Assembly: GCA_910586925.1 (NCBI GenBank)
Contig: CAJUKG010000001.1
Location: forward strand, 124,001 to 188,000
DNA length: 64,000 nt
Direction of reading: 5' to 3'
Origin: an uncultured Christensenellaceae bacterium
GTDB taxonomy: Bacteria > Bacillota > Clostridia > Christensenellales > Pumilibacteraceae
Part shown: positions 1 through 8,944 of the stretch, piece by piece
Layout: every line of letters starts with the position of its first letter
How positions within the stretch are numbered: the first letter of the stretch is position 1
Program-made: the position numbers and the translations under genes
The notes under the pieces: generated by a model
The model's database searches: none
The model's input: only the letters and a program-made list of their open reading frames with translations
Told to the model about the DNA's origin: nothing

Positions 1-1434
1 TATATCAAGTCGCTCGGCGTGAACGCGCTGTGGCTCAATCCGCATTACGATTCGCCGTTCATGGACGGCGGGTATGACGTGCGCGATTATTTCGCCGTGT
101 CGCCGAGGTTCGGCAGCGAGGCGGACTTCGACGAGCTTATAGCGGCGGCGCATGCCCGCGGCATCAAGGTAATACTCGACCTCGTGCCCGGTCATACTTC
201 CGAACAGAACGCCGACTTTTTGAAAAGCGCGGAGGCTGTTCGCAACGAGCTTTCGGACAGGTTTATTTGGACGAACGGCGAGTGGGAATTCCCGCAGGGC
301 TTTCGTGCGATCTCGGGACGGCACGACCGTAAAGGCAATTATATAGTCAATTTCTTTTCCACTCAGCCCGCGCTCAATTACGGGTTTAACCGTATCGACG
401 AGCCGAGCTGGCAAATGCCGTATACGTCCGACGCGGCAATGGCGACGCGCGAATGGCTCAAGAGCGTTATGCGGTTCTGGCTCGACCGCGGCGCGGACGG
501 ATTCAGAGTGGACATGGCGGGGTCGCTCGTAAAGAACGACGGCGCGGATAACGAAAAACCCGCGACGAGCGAGATATGGCGGGATATTCGCGCAATGCTC
601 GATAAAGAGTATCCCGATACCGTGCTCGTATCCGAGTGGTCGGACCCGCAGGCGATACGCGCTGGGTTCGACGCCGATTTCATGCTCGATCATCACGGCA
701 ATCCGTACAACCTGCTCGTGCGCGCGGAGGAGCGGGAAGGCTGCTACAGCTATTTCGACATTGCGGGGCGCGGCGACGGCAAGGCGTTTGCCGACGGGTT
801 CTCCGCTTGGTACGGCGAAGTAAAAGCGGCGGGCGGATATATCGGGCTTTTGTCGTGCAACCACGATACGCCGCGGCTCGCACCGCAGTACACCGCCGAA
901 CAGCTTAAGCTCGTTTACGCGACGCTATTTACTCTGCCCGGCGTGCCGTTTTTATACTACGGCGACGAGATAGGCATGAGATACATAAAAGACCTGCCGA
1001 GCGTGGAGTGCGGGTTCGCGAGGACGGGTTCGCGCACGCCCATGCAGTGGAGCGTCGAACGCAACGCGGGATTTTCGACGGCGGAACAAACGTTTTTGCC
1101 GACGTTCGCCGACAAGCAAACGAACGTCGCGGCGCAGACGAAAGATAAAAAATCTCTGCTTAATTTTATCCGATCGCTTTTCGAGTTTCGCAAAACCCGC
1201 AAAGAGTTTGCGGGCGGCGACTTCGAGTTTTTGTACGCGGACGGCAGTAAGCCGCTCGTTTACCGCCGCGGCGAGCTTATTATCGTCGTCAACCCGACGA
1301 AATCCAAATGCACCGTGCCCGTCACCGTGCCGCCCAAGTTCAAACCGATTTTTTCGGCGGGCAAAGAGGCGAAAGCGCAAAAGACGAGTATCGCCGTGCA
1401 ACCGCTGTCGTTTACCGTTTTCGGCGGCAAGTAG
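1..1434 (+). CDS. GH13 alpha-amylase family glycosidase, 5' truncated
   Basis: The gene is open from base 1, so its start lies outside the window; 477 codons are visible. The fragment covers most of a GH13 TIM barrel. DGFRVDMAG holds the nucleophile Asp, VLVSEWSDP the acid/base Glu, and LLSCNHDTPR the third catalytic Asp. PGHTSEQ is the first conserved block in a variant form. A C-terminal beta domain follows. It probably hydrolyses or transfers alpha-glucosidic bonds in the cytoplasm, since nothing in the visible part suggests export, although the N-terminus is missing. Oligo-1,6-glucosidase, amylase and trehalose-type activities cannot be told apart here. A strong terminator follows at 1458-1484. 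Confidence 0.9.
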   Translation, partial: YIKSLGVNALWLNPHYDSPFMDGGYDVRDYFAVSPRFGSEADFDELIAAAHARGIKVILDLVPGHTSEQNADFLKSAEAVRNELSDRFIWTNGEWEFPQGFRAISGRHDRKGNYIVNFFSTQPALNYGFNRIDEPSWQMPYTSDAAMATREWLKSVMRFWLDRGADGFRVDMAGSLVKNDGADNEKPATSEIWRDIRAMLDKEYPDTVLVSEWSDPQAIRAGFDADFMLDHHGNPYNLLVRAEEREGCYSYFDIAGRGDGKAFADGFSAWYGEVKAAGGYIGLLSCNHDTPRLAPQYTAEQLKLVYATLFTLPGVPFLYYGDEIGMRYIKDLPSVECGFARTGSRTPMQWSVERNAGFSTAEQTFLPTFADKQTNVAAQTKDKKSLLNFIRSLFEFRKTRKEFAGGDFEFLYADGSKPLVYRRGELIIVVNPTKSKCTVPVTVPPKFKPIFSAGKEAKAQKTSIAVQPLSFTVFGGK

Positions 1435-1457
1435 AGCGGGATAGTGTTTGAGGTATT

Positions 1458-1484
1458 AAGCGGACGTTCGTTGCGTCCGCTTTT
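1458..1484 (+). terminator. Rho-independent terminator after GH13 gene
   Basis: A perfect 9-bp stem (aagcggacg / cgtccgctt) with a 7-nt loop is followed by TTTT. It lies 24 bases after the glycosidase stop codon. Confidence 0.85.
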
Positions 1485-1545
1485 CTCGTGCGATCTTGCT
1501 TAAACGCGAGCAGACCGAGGCGGTTGTCGCGCGGCGGATATTCGA

Positions 1546-1574
1546 TTGACTTTTTCGGAAGAAATTGTTACAAT
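1546..1574 (+). promoter_or_regulatory. Sigma-A type promoter of the M3 peptidase operon
   Basis: TTGACT (1546-1551), a 17-bp spacer, then TACAAT (1569-1574). The predicted transcript starts near 1581, directly at the ribosome site gaggtg, giving a leader of only about 13 nt before the ATG at 1594. Confidence 0.8.
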
Positions 1575-1593
1575 ATCGGTGAGGTGAAATGAC

Positions 1594-3294
1594 ATGACTA
1601 AAAAGATCAAGGATTACGAGTATAAGCGCGCGGACATAGACGCCGCAAAGAGTTATTTGCAAGACTGCATAGCGCGTGCGAAAAATGCCGCGAGCGGGAA
1701 AGAGCTTGCCGCGCTCCGCGACGAAGCGAACGGGTATTTCGCGAAGCTCAACACCGATATAGGGCTTGCCATGATACGCCACACCCTCGACGTGCGCGAT
1801 AAGTTCTACGCCGCCGAGCAGGATTATTACGACGAAACGCTGCCTTCGCTCTCCGCGCTCTCTACCGAGTTCAACCGCGCGATAGTTTCGTCGCCGAAAT
1901 TCGGCGAGCTGAAAACGCTTATAAATCCGCTTATAGTGCGCGGAATGGAAGCGTCGCTCAAAGTTATGGACGAGCGCATCGTCGCCGACAGCATAGAGGA
2001 GAACAAGCTCGTGACCGAGTACGACAAGCTCCTCGCCGAACAAAAATATCCGTGGCGCGGAAAAACGGTCACGCTGTCCGAAATGCACGGATTTTGCAAA
2101 GACCCCGACCGCAAAGTGCGCAAAGAGGCGTTTGCGGTTATCGGCAAAACGCTCGCCGCGGTACAGGATAAACTCGATGATATTTACGACCGCATGGTAA
2201 AGGTGCGTACCGCCATGGCGAAGAAAATGGGGTTCGAGAACTTCGTCGAAATGGGCGATCTTCGTATCGGGCATATCGGATACGGGCGCAAGGAAATAGA
2301 GGTTTTCCGCAATTCCGTGCTCCGCGACGTCGTTCCGACGCTCGCGCGGTTGAAGGGCGAACTCGCGGCGCGGCTCGGCATCGACAAAGTGCATATTTAC
2401 GACAACGATATTTATATCGCGGGCGGCAACATAGACCCCGTCGGCAGTGCCGAGGACCTTTTCGACGCGGCACAGCGAATGTACGACGACATGCACCCCG
2501 CGCTCGGCAGGTTTTTCCGCGAGATGTGCGATGCGGAAGCGATCGACTATGTGGCGCGTGAGGGCAAGAGCGGCGGCGGGTATGCCGAAATGCTGTTCGC
2601 GTACGGTCAGCCGTTTATCTTCGCCAATTTCAACGGCATGATGGACGACGTGGGCGTGCTCACTCATGAGTTCGGACACGCGTATGCGTTCAAGCGCGCG
2701 GCGGCGAACAATATCGACCTCGATCTTTTCGTCGGCGGCATGGAAACGGCGGAAACACATTCCATGAGCATGGAAGCGTTGTGCAATAAATACAATTCGT
2801 ATTTCTACGGCGAGCGCGATACCGAAGCCACCTATCAGCAGATCTTCGACGCGTTCAATTTCCTCGCGTACGGCGTTATCGTCGATTACTTCCAACAGCT
2901 TGTGTACGAAAATCCCGACATGACGCCCAAAGCGCGGCGGGAGCTGTGGATGAAACTCGAACGCGAATTCCGTCTGTACGTCGATATGAGCGACGTGCCG
3001 TTCATATGCGACGGCGGGCGGTGGCAGTACCAAAAGCACATTTACGAATCGCCGTTCTATTATATCGACTACTGTCTTTCCACCTGTCTTGCATTGCAGT
3101 TCGGCGAGCTTGCCGCGACGGATTTTTCCGACTCGCTCGACAGGTACATGACGCTCGTCGAGTCGGGCGGGACCAAAGACATAAACGCGCTCGCGCACGA
3201 AGCGGGACTGTTCGGCCCGTTCGACGTCGGCGCGCTCAAAACGCTGTGCGACAAGATCGCGGCGCATATAGAGGAGCTTGGCGACAAACTATGA
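1594..3294 (+). CDS. M3 family oligoendopeptidase
   Basis: 566 aa, the usual length for the PepF/oligoendopeptidase branch of peptidase family M3. The zinc site is visible as HEFGHA (His358, Glu359, His362), and Glu387 in METAETHS sits 25 residues downstream, the usual place for the third ligand. No signal peptide is present, so it should trim short peptides in the cytoplasm. The start ATG is supported by gaggtg 8 bases upstream and a promoter just before it. The stop overlaps the next start (ATGA at 3291-3294), so it is translationally coupled to the MazG gene. Confidence 0.95.
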   Translation: MTKKIKDYEYKRADIDAAKSYLQDCIARAKNAASGKELAALRDEANGYFAKLNTDIGLAMIRHTLDVRDKFYAAEQDYYDETLPSLSALSTEFNRAIVSSPKFGELKTLINPLIVRGMEASLKVMDERIVADSIEENKLVTEYDKLLAEQKYPWRGKTVTLSEMHGFCKDPDRKVRKEAFAVIGKTLAAVQDKLDDIYDRMVKVRTAMAKKMGFENFVEMGDLRIGHIGYGRKEIEVFRNSVLRDVVPTLARLKGELAARLGIDKVHIYDNDIYIAGGNIDPVGSAEDLFDAAQRMYDDMHPALGRFFREMCDAEAIDYVAREGKSGGGYAEMLFAYGQPFIFANFNGMMDDVGVLTHEFGHAYAFKRAAANNIDLDLFVGGMETAETHSMSMEALCNKYNSYFYGERDTEATYQQIFDAFNFLAYGVIVDYFQQLVYENPDMTPKARRELWMKLEREFRLYVDMSDVPFICDGGRWQYQKHIYESPFYYIDYCLSTCLALQFGELAATDFSDSLDRYMTLVESGGTKDINALAHEAGLFGPFDVGALKTLCDKIAAHIEELGDKL

Positions 3295-4154
3295 AACTGC
3301 TCGTAAATACCGTAACCGTGGACGAGGGCGCGTTTTTGAATATGCCTATCGTCGATACGTCGCTCGCGCTCTGCGTTATGAATATCGCAGATTTCGACGC
3401 GGTAAAATCCAAACTGCTCAAGCTGTACGGCGACGTCGCCGTGCAGACAGAAAGCGGCGAAAGCACGATCTCCGAGCTTTCGGGCGCGAAAGAGATTTTC
3501 GTCGCGGCGCAGACCGACTTTGCCAAGCGGCGGTATAACGCCGCCGACGCGCTTCGCGTGATCGCGCGGCTCACTCTGCCCGAGGGCGGTTGTCCGTGGG
3601 ACAGGGCGCAGACGCACGACAGCATACGCATCAACATGATAGAAGAAGCGTACGAAGCGGTGGACGCCATAAACAAGCGCGACGTGCCGAATATGCGCGA
3701 GGAATTCGGCGATGTGTTTTTGCAGTCCATTCTGCAATCGGACATAGCCAAGCGTGCGGGAGAATTCGACTTCGACGACGTGTGCGACGAGCTTTGCAAG
3801 AAACTCATAAGTCGGCATACGTTCATATTCGGCGACGACAGCGCGGGAAACCCCGACGAGGCTCTTAACCTGTGGGAAAAGGCGAAAGCGACGGAGAAGA
3901 ATTACGACAGTGCGAAAACTCAACTTCAAAAACTTCCCGAAACTTTCCCCGCGCTTTTGTACTGTCAAAAGACGATAAAGAAAATGGGCAAGGCGGGCGT
4001 AAAGTACGACGCCGACAAAGAACTCGCCGCGGCACTCGAAGCGGGCGATTACGTATCCGCCGTTTGCGCCTGCGTCGCGAAACTTCTCGAGGTCGGCGCG
4101 GACGCCGAAGTGGAAGTGTGCAAGAAAGTAAAAAGCATGATAGACGATCTGTAA
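3291..4154 (+). CDS. MazG family NTP pyrophosphohydrolase with truncated YabN-type N-terminus
   Basis: 287 aa. The MazG domain begins near residue 85 with PEGGCPWDRAQTHDSI followed by EEAYEAVDAI and EEFGDVFLQ, the metal-binding Glu/Asp pattern of all-alpha NTP pyrophosphatases. A MazG protein removes pyrophosphate from (non-canonical) NTPs. The first ~80 residues resemble only the C-terminal lobe of the tetrapyrrole-methylase domain that precedes MazG in Bacillus YabN; the SAM-binding half is missing. I read this as a domain deletion (inference). The gene is coupled by ATGA overlap to the peptidase upstream, and Dus follows after 7 bases. Confidence 0.9.
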   Translation: MKLLVNTVTVDEGAFLNMPIVDTSLALCVMNIADFDAVKSKLLKLYGDVAVQTESGESTISELSGAKEIFVAAQTDFAKRRYNAADALRVIARLTLPEGGCPWDRAQTHDSIRINMIEEAYEAVDAINKRDVPNMREEFGDVFLQSILQSDIAKRAGEFDFDDVCDELCKKLISRHTFIFGDDSAGNPDEALNLWEKAKATEKNYDSAKTQLQKLPETFPALLYCQKTIKKMGKAGVKYDADKELAAALEAGDYVSAVCACVAKLLEVGADAEVEVCKKVKSMIDDL

Positions 4155-4161
4155 TTCACGC

Positions 4162-5049
4162 ATGGTAATAAACGGTCATGAAATAAATACCGTGCTCGCG
4201 CCTATGGCGGGGTATACCGATATTGCGTTCCGCGAGCTGTGCAAGCGGCGCGGCGCGGGTCTTACCGTGAGCGAAATGGTATCGGTGCGAGGGCTTGTCC
4301 ACGGCAATAAAGCGACGCGGGAGCTTATGAAAAAAGCCGATTGCGAAATGCCGTTCGCCGTACAGCTTTTCGGCAACGATCCGCACGATTACGAAAAAGT
4401 CGCGGCGAATATAGATGCCGATATAATAGACGTCAATATGGGCTGTCCCATGCCCAAAATAGTCAAGAACGGCGACGGGTCGGCACTGCTTAACGATCCC
4501 GCGCGCGCGGGCGACATAGTGCGGGCGATAAAGTCGGTTACCGATAAACCGGTGACAGTCAAAACGCGGCTCGGGTTCCGTATCGGCGAGAACGGCGTAG
4601 CCGCGCTCGTTCGCGAAGTGGCGGCGGCGGGAGCTTCCGCCGTTGCGATACACGGCAGGTACGCCGAACAGCGGTATGCGGGAGAAGCCGATCATACCGA
4701 GATCGAACGCATAGCCGAAAGCACCGATATTCCCGTCATAGTCAACGGCGACATAAAATCGGCGAAAGTTTTTCCGCCGTTCGCGGCGGTCATGATAGGG
4801 CGTGCCGCGTTGTCCAACCCCGCGATTTTCTCGGGCGGGGAATCGGAGCCGTTCGCCACGGCGCGCGAACATATGGAATTGCTCGAGAAATACTTCGACG
4901 GGCGATATGCGGTATTGCAGGCGCGGAAGTTTTTCGTGCACTATTTCAAGGGCGTTCGCGGCGGCAAGGAACTTCGCGACGCGGTAAATCGCGCAAGCTC
5001 GGTCGCCGAAGTGTACCGTGCGCTCGACGCGGCTCGCGGCGCGAAATGA
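4162..5049 (+). CDS. dus: tRNA-dihydrouridine synthase
   Basis: 295 aa FMN-dependent TIM-barrel enzyme that reduces uridines in the tRNA D-loop. APMAGYTDIAFRELC is the family opening. VNMGCPMPKIVKNGDG contains the conserved GCP cysteine (Cys95), considered the general acid of the family. VKTRLGF and AVAIHGRYAEQ follow as FMN/tRNA-contact blocks, then VNGDI and MIGRAAL near the C-terminus. DusB-like, but subfamily and target position cannot be fixed by eye. It is the last gene of the M3-MazG-Dus run; no terminator is obvious before the cyclophilin promoter. Confidence 0.95.
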   Translation: MVINGHEINTVLAPMAGYTDIAFRELCKRRGAGLTVSEMVSVRGLVHGNKATRELMKKADCEMPFAVQLFGNDPHDYEKVAANIDADIIDVNMGCPMPKIVKNGDGSALLNDPARAGDIVRAIKSVTDKPVTVKTRLGFRIGENGVAALVREVAAAGASAVAIHGRYAEQRYAGEADHTEIERIAESTDIPVIVNGDIKSAKVFPPFAAVMIGRAALSNPAIFSGGESEPFATAREHMELLEKYFDGRYAVLQARKFFVHYFKGVRGGKELRDAVNRASSVAEVYRALDAARGAK

Positions 5050-5059
5050 TCGGAAGGTA

Positions 5060-5088
5060 TTGACAACCGCGCCGTATAGGTATATAAT
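5060..5088 (+). promoter_or_regulatory. Consensus sigma-A promoter of the cyclophilin gene
   Basis: Perfect TTGACA (5060-5065), 17-bp spacer, perfect TATAAT (5083-5088). The leader is about 26 nt and contains the ribosome site taggag just before ATG 5121. Confidence 0.9.
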
Positions 5089-5120
5089 CTATTCTGTAAT
5101 AACATCTATAGGAGAAAAAT

Positions 5121-5645
5121 ATGTCAAATACAAACATCATCAAAGCTACAATGAAGTTCAAGGACGGCAACGTCATCAATCTCGATTTGTACCCCGATCT
5201 CGCGCCGATCTCGGTGGCGAATTTCGTCAAGCTCGCAAAAGCGGGCTTCTATGACGGATTGTGTTTTCATCGCGTCATCGACGGGTTCATGATTCAGGGC
5301 GGCGGGTTCGTTTTCGACGAAAATCGCGGACTTATACAAAAACATTCGGACACCATCAAGGGCGAGTTCCGCAGCAACGGCATAGACAATCCGATCAAGC
5401 ACGTGCCCGGCGTCATCTCCATGGCGCGCACGATGGTTAAGGACAGCGCGTCGAGCCAGTTCTTTATCTGCGTCGCCGCCGCGCCTCATCTCGACGGCGA
5501 GTACGCCGCGTTCGGGAAATGCTCGGACGAGCAAAGCATCAAAACCGCCGTCGCGTACGGCAAAGCGAAAACGGGCAGGTGGCAGAGCTTTTCGGACGTG
5601 CCGTTCAATCCCATCGTCATAGAAAGCGTGACGATACAAGACTGA
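5121..5645 (+). CDS. Cyclophilin-type peptidyl-prolyl cis-trans isomerase
   Basis: 174 aa single-domain cyclophilin without signal peptide, so a cytoplasmic folding helper that isomerises X-Pro bonds. Typical blocks are visible: FVKLAKAGFYDGLCFHRVI, GFMIQGGG, GVISMARTM, ASSQFFIC and the LDGEYAAFGK turn. The start is fixed by ggagaaaaat and a perfect promoter. It is followed after 8 bases by glycerol kinase, which has no strong ribosome site of its own, so the two are probably co-transcribed. Confidence 0.95.
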   Translation: MSNTNIIKATMKFKDGNVINLDLYPDLAPISVANFVKLAKAGFYDGLCFHRVIDGFMIQGGGFVFDENRGLIQKHSDTIKGEFRSNGIDNPIKHVPGVISMARTMVKDSASSQFFICVAAAPHLDGEYAAFGKCSDEQSIKTAVAYGKAKTGRWQSFSDVPFNPIVIESVTIQD

Positions 5646-5653
5646 CTGTCGGA

Positions 5654-7135
5654 ATGAAAGCCAAGCAGTACATACTTTCGCTCGATCAGGGCACGACGAG
5701 TTCGCGTGCGATAGTGTTCGATAAAAAATGCGCCGCGGTATCCGTCGCTCAAGCGGAATACGCGCAGATCTATCCGCGCGACGGATGGGTGGAACACGAC
5801 CCGCGCGAGATATATTCGTCGGTCGCCGCCGTCGCGTCCGAGGCTCTCGCGCGTTGCGGGATCAATCGCAGCGAGCTTGCCGCGGTCGGCATAACCAATC
5901 AGCGCGAAACGACCGTCGTTTGGAACAAGACGACGGGCGTGCCCGTTTACAATGCGATAGTGTGGCAGTGCCGCCGCACCGCCGAGGCGTGCGACGCTTT
6001 GAAAGCGACGGGTTATGCGGATATGATCTTCGCGAAAACGGGTTTGCCCGTCGACGCGTATTTCTCGGCAACCAAACTCGCTTGGATACTTAATAACGCG
6101 GACGGCGCGCGCGAAGCCGCCGAGCGCGGCGAATTGCTTTTCGGTACTGTAGATACGTATTTGATGTGGAAGCTGTCGGCGGGCGAGATCTTCGCGACCG
6201 ATTATACTAACGCGTCGCGCACCATGCTGTTCAATATCCACACTCTCGAATGGGACGACGAGCTGCTCGAACTTTTCGGTGTGCCGAAGTGCATGCTGCC
6301 GAAGGTGCAGCCGTCGGGCAGTATTTTCGGGTATACCGATCCCGAAGTGTTCGGGGCGAGAGTTCCGATCGCGGGCGTTGCGGGGGATCAGCAGGCGGCA
6401 CTTTTCGGGCAGAAATGTTTTTCGCGCGGCATGTCCAAAAGCACGTTCGGTACGGGCTGTTTCCTGCTCATGAATACGGGCGACAAGGCGGTCGCGAGCA
6501 AATACGGGCTTATAACGACGCTCGCGGCGGGTTGCGACGGTAAACCGCAGTACGCGCTCGAAGGCAGCGTGTTCGTCGGCGGCGCGGTCGTGCAATGGTT
6601 GCGCGACAGCCTGCGCGTTATTCGCACCGCGGCGGAGTCGGAAGAATACGCGAAGAAAGTGGACGACACTCTCGGCGTTTACATAGTGCCCGCGTTTGTC
6701 GGGCTGGGCGCGCCGTATTGGAATCAGTATTCGCGCGGAACGATAAGCGGCATTACCCGCGGCACGACGCGCGAGCATATTATCCGCGCCGCGCTCGAAA
6801 GCATAGCCTATCAGGTCGCGGACGTTCTCGCCGCCATGGAAAAGGATTGCGGCGAAAAGGTGGGACGGCTCGCAGTGGACGGCGGTGCGTCGGCGAACGG
6901 TTTTCTCGTGCAGTTCATGTCCGACATATCGGGGCGCGAGGTCGTCCGTCCCGCAGTCGTCGAAACGACCGCGCTCGGCGCGGCGTACCTTGCGGGGCTT
7001 GCCGTCGGGCTGTTCGATATTTCCACGCTCGAAAAAATGCCGTCGTCCGAAACGGTATTCGTGCCGACAATGAGCGTTTCTCGCCGCGAAGAATTGCTCG
7101 CGGGGTGGCACGACGCCATTAAACGCGCACTGTAA
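5654..7135 (+). CDS. glpK: Glycerol kinase
   Basis: 493 aa, standard FGGY-kinase length. It phosphorylates glycerol to glycerol 3-phosphate using ATP. Evidence: LSLDQGTTSSRAI (phosphate-1 loop), GITNQRETTVVW and YNAIVWQCRR for glycerol binding, GVAGDQQAALFGQ, and the C-terminal DGGASAN / ETTALGAAYLAGLA signature. The ATG at 5654 was chosen because the family sequence begins there; upstream in-frame codons overlap the cyclophilin gene. No glpF or glpD is adjacent. The gene converges, with a 2-base gap, on a small minus-strand gene. Confidence 0.97.
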   Translation: MKAKQYILSLDQGTTSSRAIVFDKKCAAVSVAQAEYAQIYPRDGWVEHDPREIYSSVAAVASEALARCGINRSELAAVGITNQRETTVVWNKTTGVPVYNAIVWQCRRTAEACDALKATGYADMIFAKTGLPVDAYFSATKLAWILNNADGAREAAERGELLFGTVDTYLMWKLSAGEIFATDYTNASRTMLFNIHTLEWDDELLELFGVPKCMLPKVQPSGSIFGYTDPEVFGARVPIAGVAGDQQAALFGQKCFSRGMSKSTFGTGCFLLMNTGDKAVASKYGLITTLAAGCDGKPQYALEGSVFVGGAVVQWLRDSLRVIRTAAESEEYAKKVDDTLGVYIVPAFVGLGAPYWNQYSRGTISGITRGTTREHIIRAALESIAYQVADVLAAMEKDCGEKVGRLAVDGGASANGFLVQFMSDISGREVVRPAVVETTALGAAYLAGLAVGLFDISTLEKMPSSETVFVPTMSVSRREELLAGWHDAIKRAL

Positions 7136-7137
7136 AA

Positions 7138-7389
7138 TTACCTGCGGCGGGCACTCTTTTTCACGTCGTCGAAGTATTTGATTATCCTCCCGAGCGTTTC
7201 GGCGGGGATAATTTTTTTGAGCAAACCGTAAGTGTCTACGCGCGGCGCGCGTGCCGACTGCGTTGCGAATTCGGTGAACAGTTTGCTCATCATCGCGTTG
7301 TCGGGGTGGTTTGCGAGTTTCAACAGCATTTGTTCTTTTTCGCCGAGCTGACCTTTGAACAGCAACGGCAGCATTTGATTGATGTCCAT
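7138..7389 (-). CDS. Small conserved-looking protein of unknown function (83 aa)
   Basis: I do not recognise a family. The 83-aa product is alpha-helical looking, with an amphipathic N-terminus (MDINQMLPLLFKGQLG) and a basic C-terminus (DVKKSARRR). No membrane segment, signal peptide or cysteine. The start is supported by a good ribosome site (aaggagcg) ending a few bases before ATG. A 6-bp hairpin (gcacac/gtgtgc, 7401-7420) lies in its leader. It is divergent from another small gene (7459-7716) across an AT-rich promoter region, which suggests joint control. Confidence 0.7.
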   Translation of the reverse strand: MDINQMLPLLFKGQLGEKEQMLLKLANHPDNAMMSKLFTEFATQSARAPRVDTYGLLKKIIPAETLGRIIKYFDDVKKSARRR

Positions 7390-7458
7390 TTCGCTCCTTC
7401 GCACACTTTTGCGCGTGTGCCGCATATAATAGCTTGATATTATATATTCGAGGTGTGC

Positions 7459-7716
7459 ATGAAAAGTATTCGGGATTTTTCGGAAAAAAAAGAAGAACCG
7501 ACGTCTGTCGTTCCGACCTCGTCGGACAAATACGCCGGCATGGATAAAAACGAACTCATGAACGAGCTTACCGCGTCGGTGGCGGCAGCCAAAGCGGACG
7601 GATCGTTTTCCGCCGCCACGCTCGACGAATTCGTCGCGTTCGTGTCGCCGAGCCTCGACGAGCAGTCGAGAAAGCGGCTCGAAGAACTCGTCGCCGTCAT
7701 AAAAAGTCAAGCGTGA
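7459..7716 (+). CDS. Small protein of unknown function (85 aa)
   Basis: Unrecognised. The N-terminal ~25 residues are polar and charged (SIRDFSEKKEEPTS) and the remaining ~60 form a probable helical domain ending in RLEELVAVIKSQA. A GTG two codons upstream (7453) is possible, but the ATG at 7459 has cgaggtg at the right distance. It is divergent from the 83-aa gene; the shared spacer contains several TATAAT/TATTAT-like hexamers on both strands, so the promoters cannot be assigned singly. No terminator is obvious before the convergent aminotransferase. Confidence 0.65.
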   Translation: MKSIRDFSEKKEEPTSVVPTSSDKYAGMDKNELMNELTASVAAAKADGSFSAATLDEFVAFVSPSLDEQSRKRLEELVAVIKSQA

Positions 7717-7822
7717 CCGCGACCGCGCGGCTTGTCGCGATAGCGATGCGATGAGCTAAAGCGGTTGCGCGGATATCGCATACAGGCATTTGACTCCGCC
7801 GTCGGTTGTATCGACAACGGGG

Positions 7823-8944
7823 TCATTTCGCGATTTCGCGCACAGACTTTACGAAGAATTCCACGTCGCTTTCGGGCGTGTCGTACGAGAGCGACGCGCG
7901 TACCGCGCCTGTGGAGAGAGTGCCGAGATATTGATGACACAGCGGCGCGCAGTGCAGTCCGCAACGCGTTGCTATATCGTACTGTTCGGCGAGAATGTCG
8001 CACGTCGCCGACGAGTTCATGCCTTCGATATTGAACGAAACGAGATTGGGAAGAACTCCGTGCTTGCCGTAAACGGTGACGCGGGGGATCTTCATAAGCT
8101 CGGCGCGCATGTATTCGCCGCAGGCGGCGAGGCGGCGGAATGTGCGGTTGCTCAAGTTTTTGTGTTCGGTGACGGCGGCGATCAGCGCGTGGATATTATG
8201 CACGGGCAGAGTTCCGCACTCGAAGCCTTCGGGAATGTCTTGGGGCTGGTCGAGCGTGTGTGACGAAGTGCCTGTGCCGCCGAACCGATAGGGATTGAGC
8301 GGCGGAGTGCCGTTTACGCACAGACAGCCAATTCCCTGCGTGCCGTGCAATCCTTTATGCGGCGAGAAGCATAGATAATTGCAGTGTATTGCGTGCATGT
8401 CGACGTCGAGATACCCGACGGACTGCGCGCCGTCTACGAGGAAAAGCAGTCCGTGCCGCCGCGCCACGCCGCCTATGCGCGTGACGGGTGCCACCGCGCC
8501 CGTCACGTTGGAAACGTGGTTTACGACTACCATGTACGTATTCGGACGGATCGCGCGTTCTATATCCGCGGGGTCGATAATTCCGTTTCTGTCCGGCGCG
8601 ACGGCGGTAAATTCCACGCCCATGCGCTTGTTGAGTTCGCGGAGAGGGCGGAGCACGCTGTTGTGTTCGTATACCGTCGTCACTACGTGCCCGCGCGGTT
8701 TTGCGGTGCCGAACAGCACGGTGTTGAGCGCGTCGGTGCAGTTGAGCGTGAATATGACCTCGTCGCAACCGACGAGCGAGCACACCGCCTTGCGCGCGCG
8801 GTACACTATGTTCGCCGCTTTTACGGCGAGCGGATGACTGCCGCGCCCCGCGTTCGCCGAGAGATTTTCGAGCGCGTATTTGCAGGCGCGAATGACGCGT
8901 TCGGGTTTGTGCAATGTCGTTGCGGCGTTGTCCAAGTAAATCAT
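7823..8944 (-). CDS. Class V aminotransferase / cysteine desulfurase family protein
   Basis: 373 aa PLP enzyme. YLDNAATTLHKP opens the fold, VVVNHVSNVTG and FLVDGAQSVG bind PLP, and SPHKGLHGTQG carries the Schiff-base lysine. A cysteine in RCGLHCAPL occupies the mobile-loop region used for persulfide chemistry. It fits the desulfurase-like subfamily often found near DUF3343 proteins rather than IscS (recalled, not searched). ATG 8944 is preferred over GTG 8956 because ggag lies 11 bases upstream of the ATG but overlaps the GTG. The divergent neighbour at 9206 is a DUF3343 gene, supporting a sulfur/selenium-handling pair. Confidence 0.88.
   Translation of the reverse strand: MIYLDNAATTLHKPERVIRACKYALENLSANAGRGSHPLAVKAANIVYRARKAVCSLVGCDEVIFTLNCTDALNTVLFGTAKPRGHVVTTVYEHNSVLRPLRELNKRMGVEFTAVAPDRNGIIDPADIERAIRPNTYMVVVNHVSNVTGAVAPVTRIGGVARRHGLLFLVDGAQSVGYLDVDMHAIHCNYLCFSPHKGLHGTQGIGCLCVNGTPPLNPYRFGGTGTSSHTLDQPQDIPEGFECGTLPVHNIHALIAAVTEHKNLSNRTFRRLAACGEYMRAELMKIPRVTVYGKHGVLPNLVSFNIEGMNSSATCDILAEQYDIATRCGLHCAPLCHQYLGTLSTGAVRASLSYDTPESDVEFFVKSVREIAK

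Noticed and set aside
2946..3290. Longer MazG protein starting at 2946
   Set aside because: The extra 115 codons overlap the M3 peptidase in another frame and show no relation to YabN; ATG 3291 gives a clean ATGA overlap.
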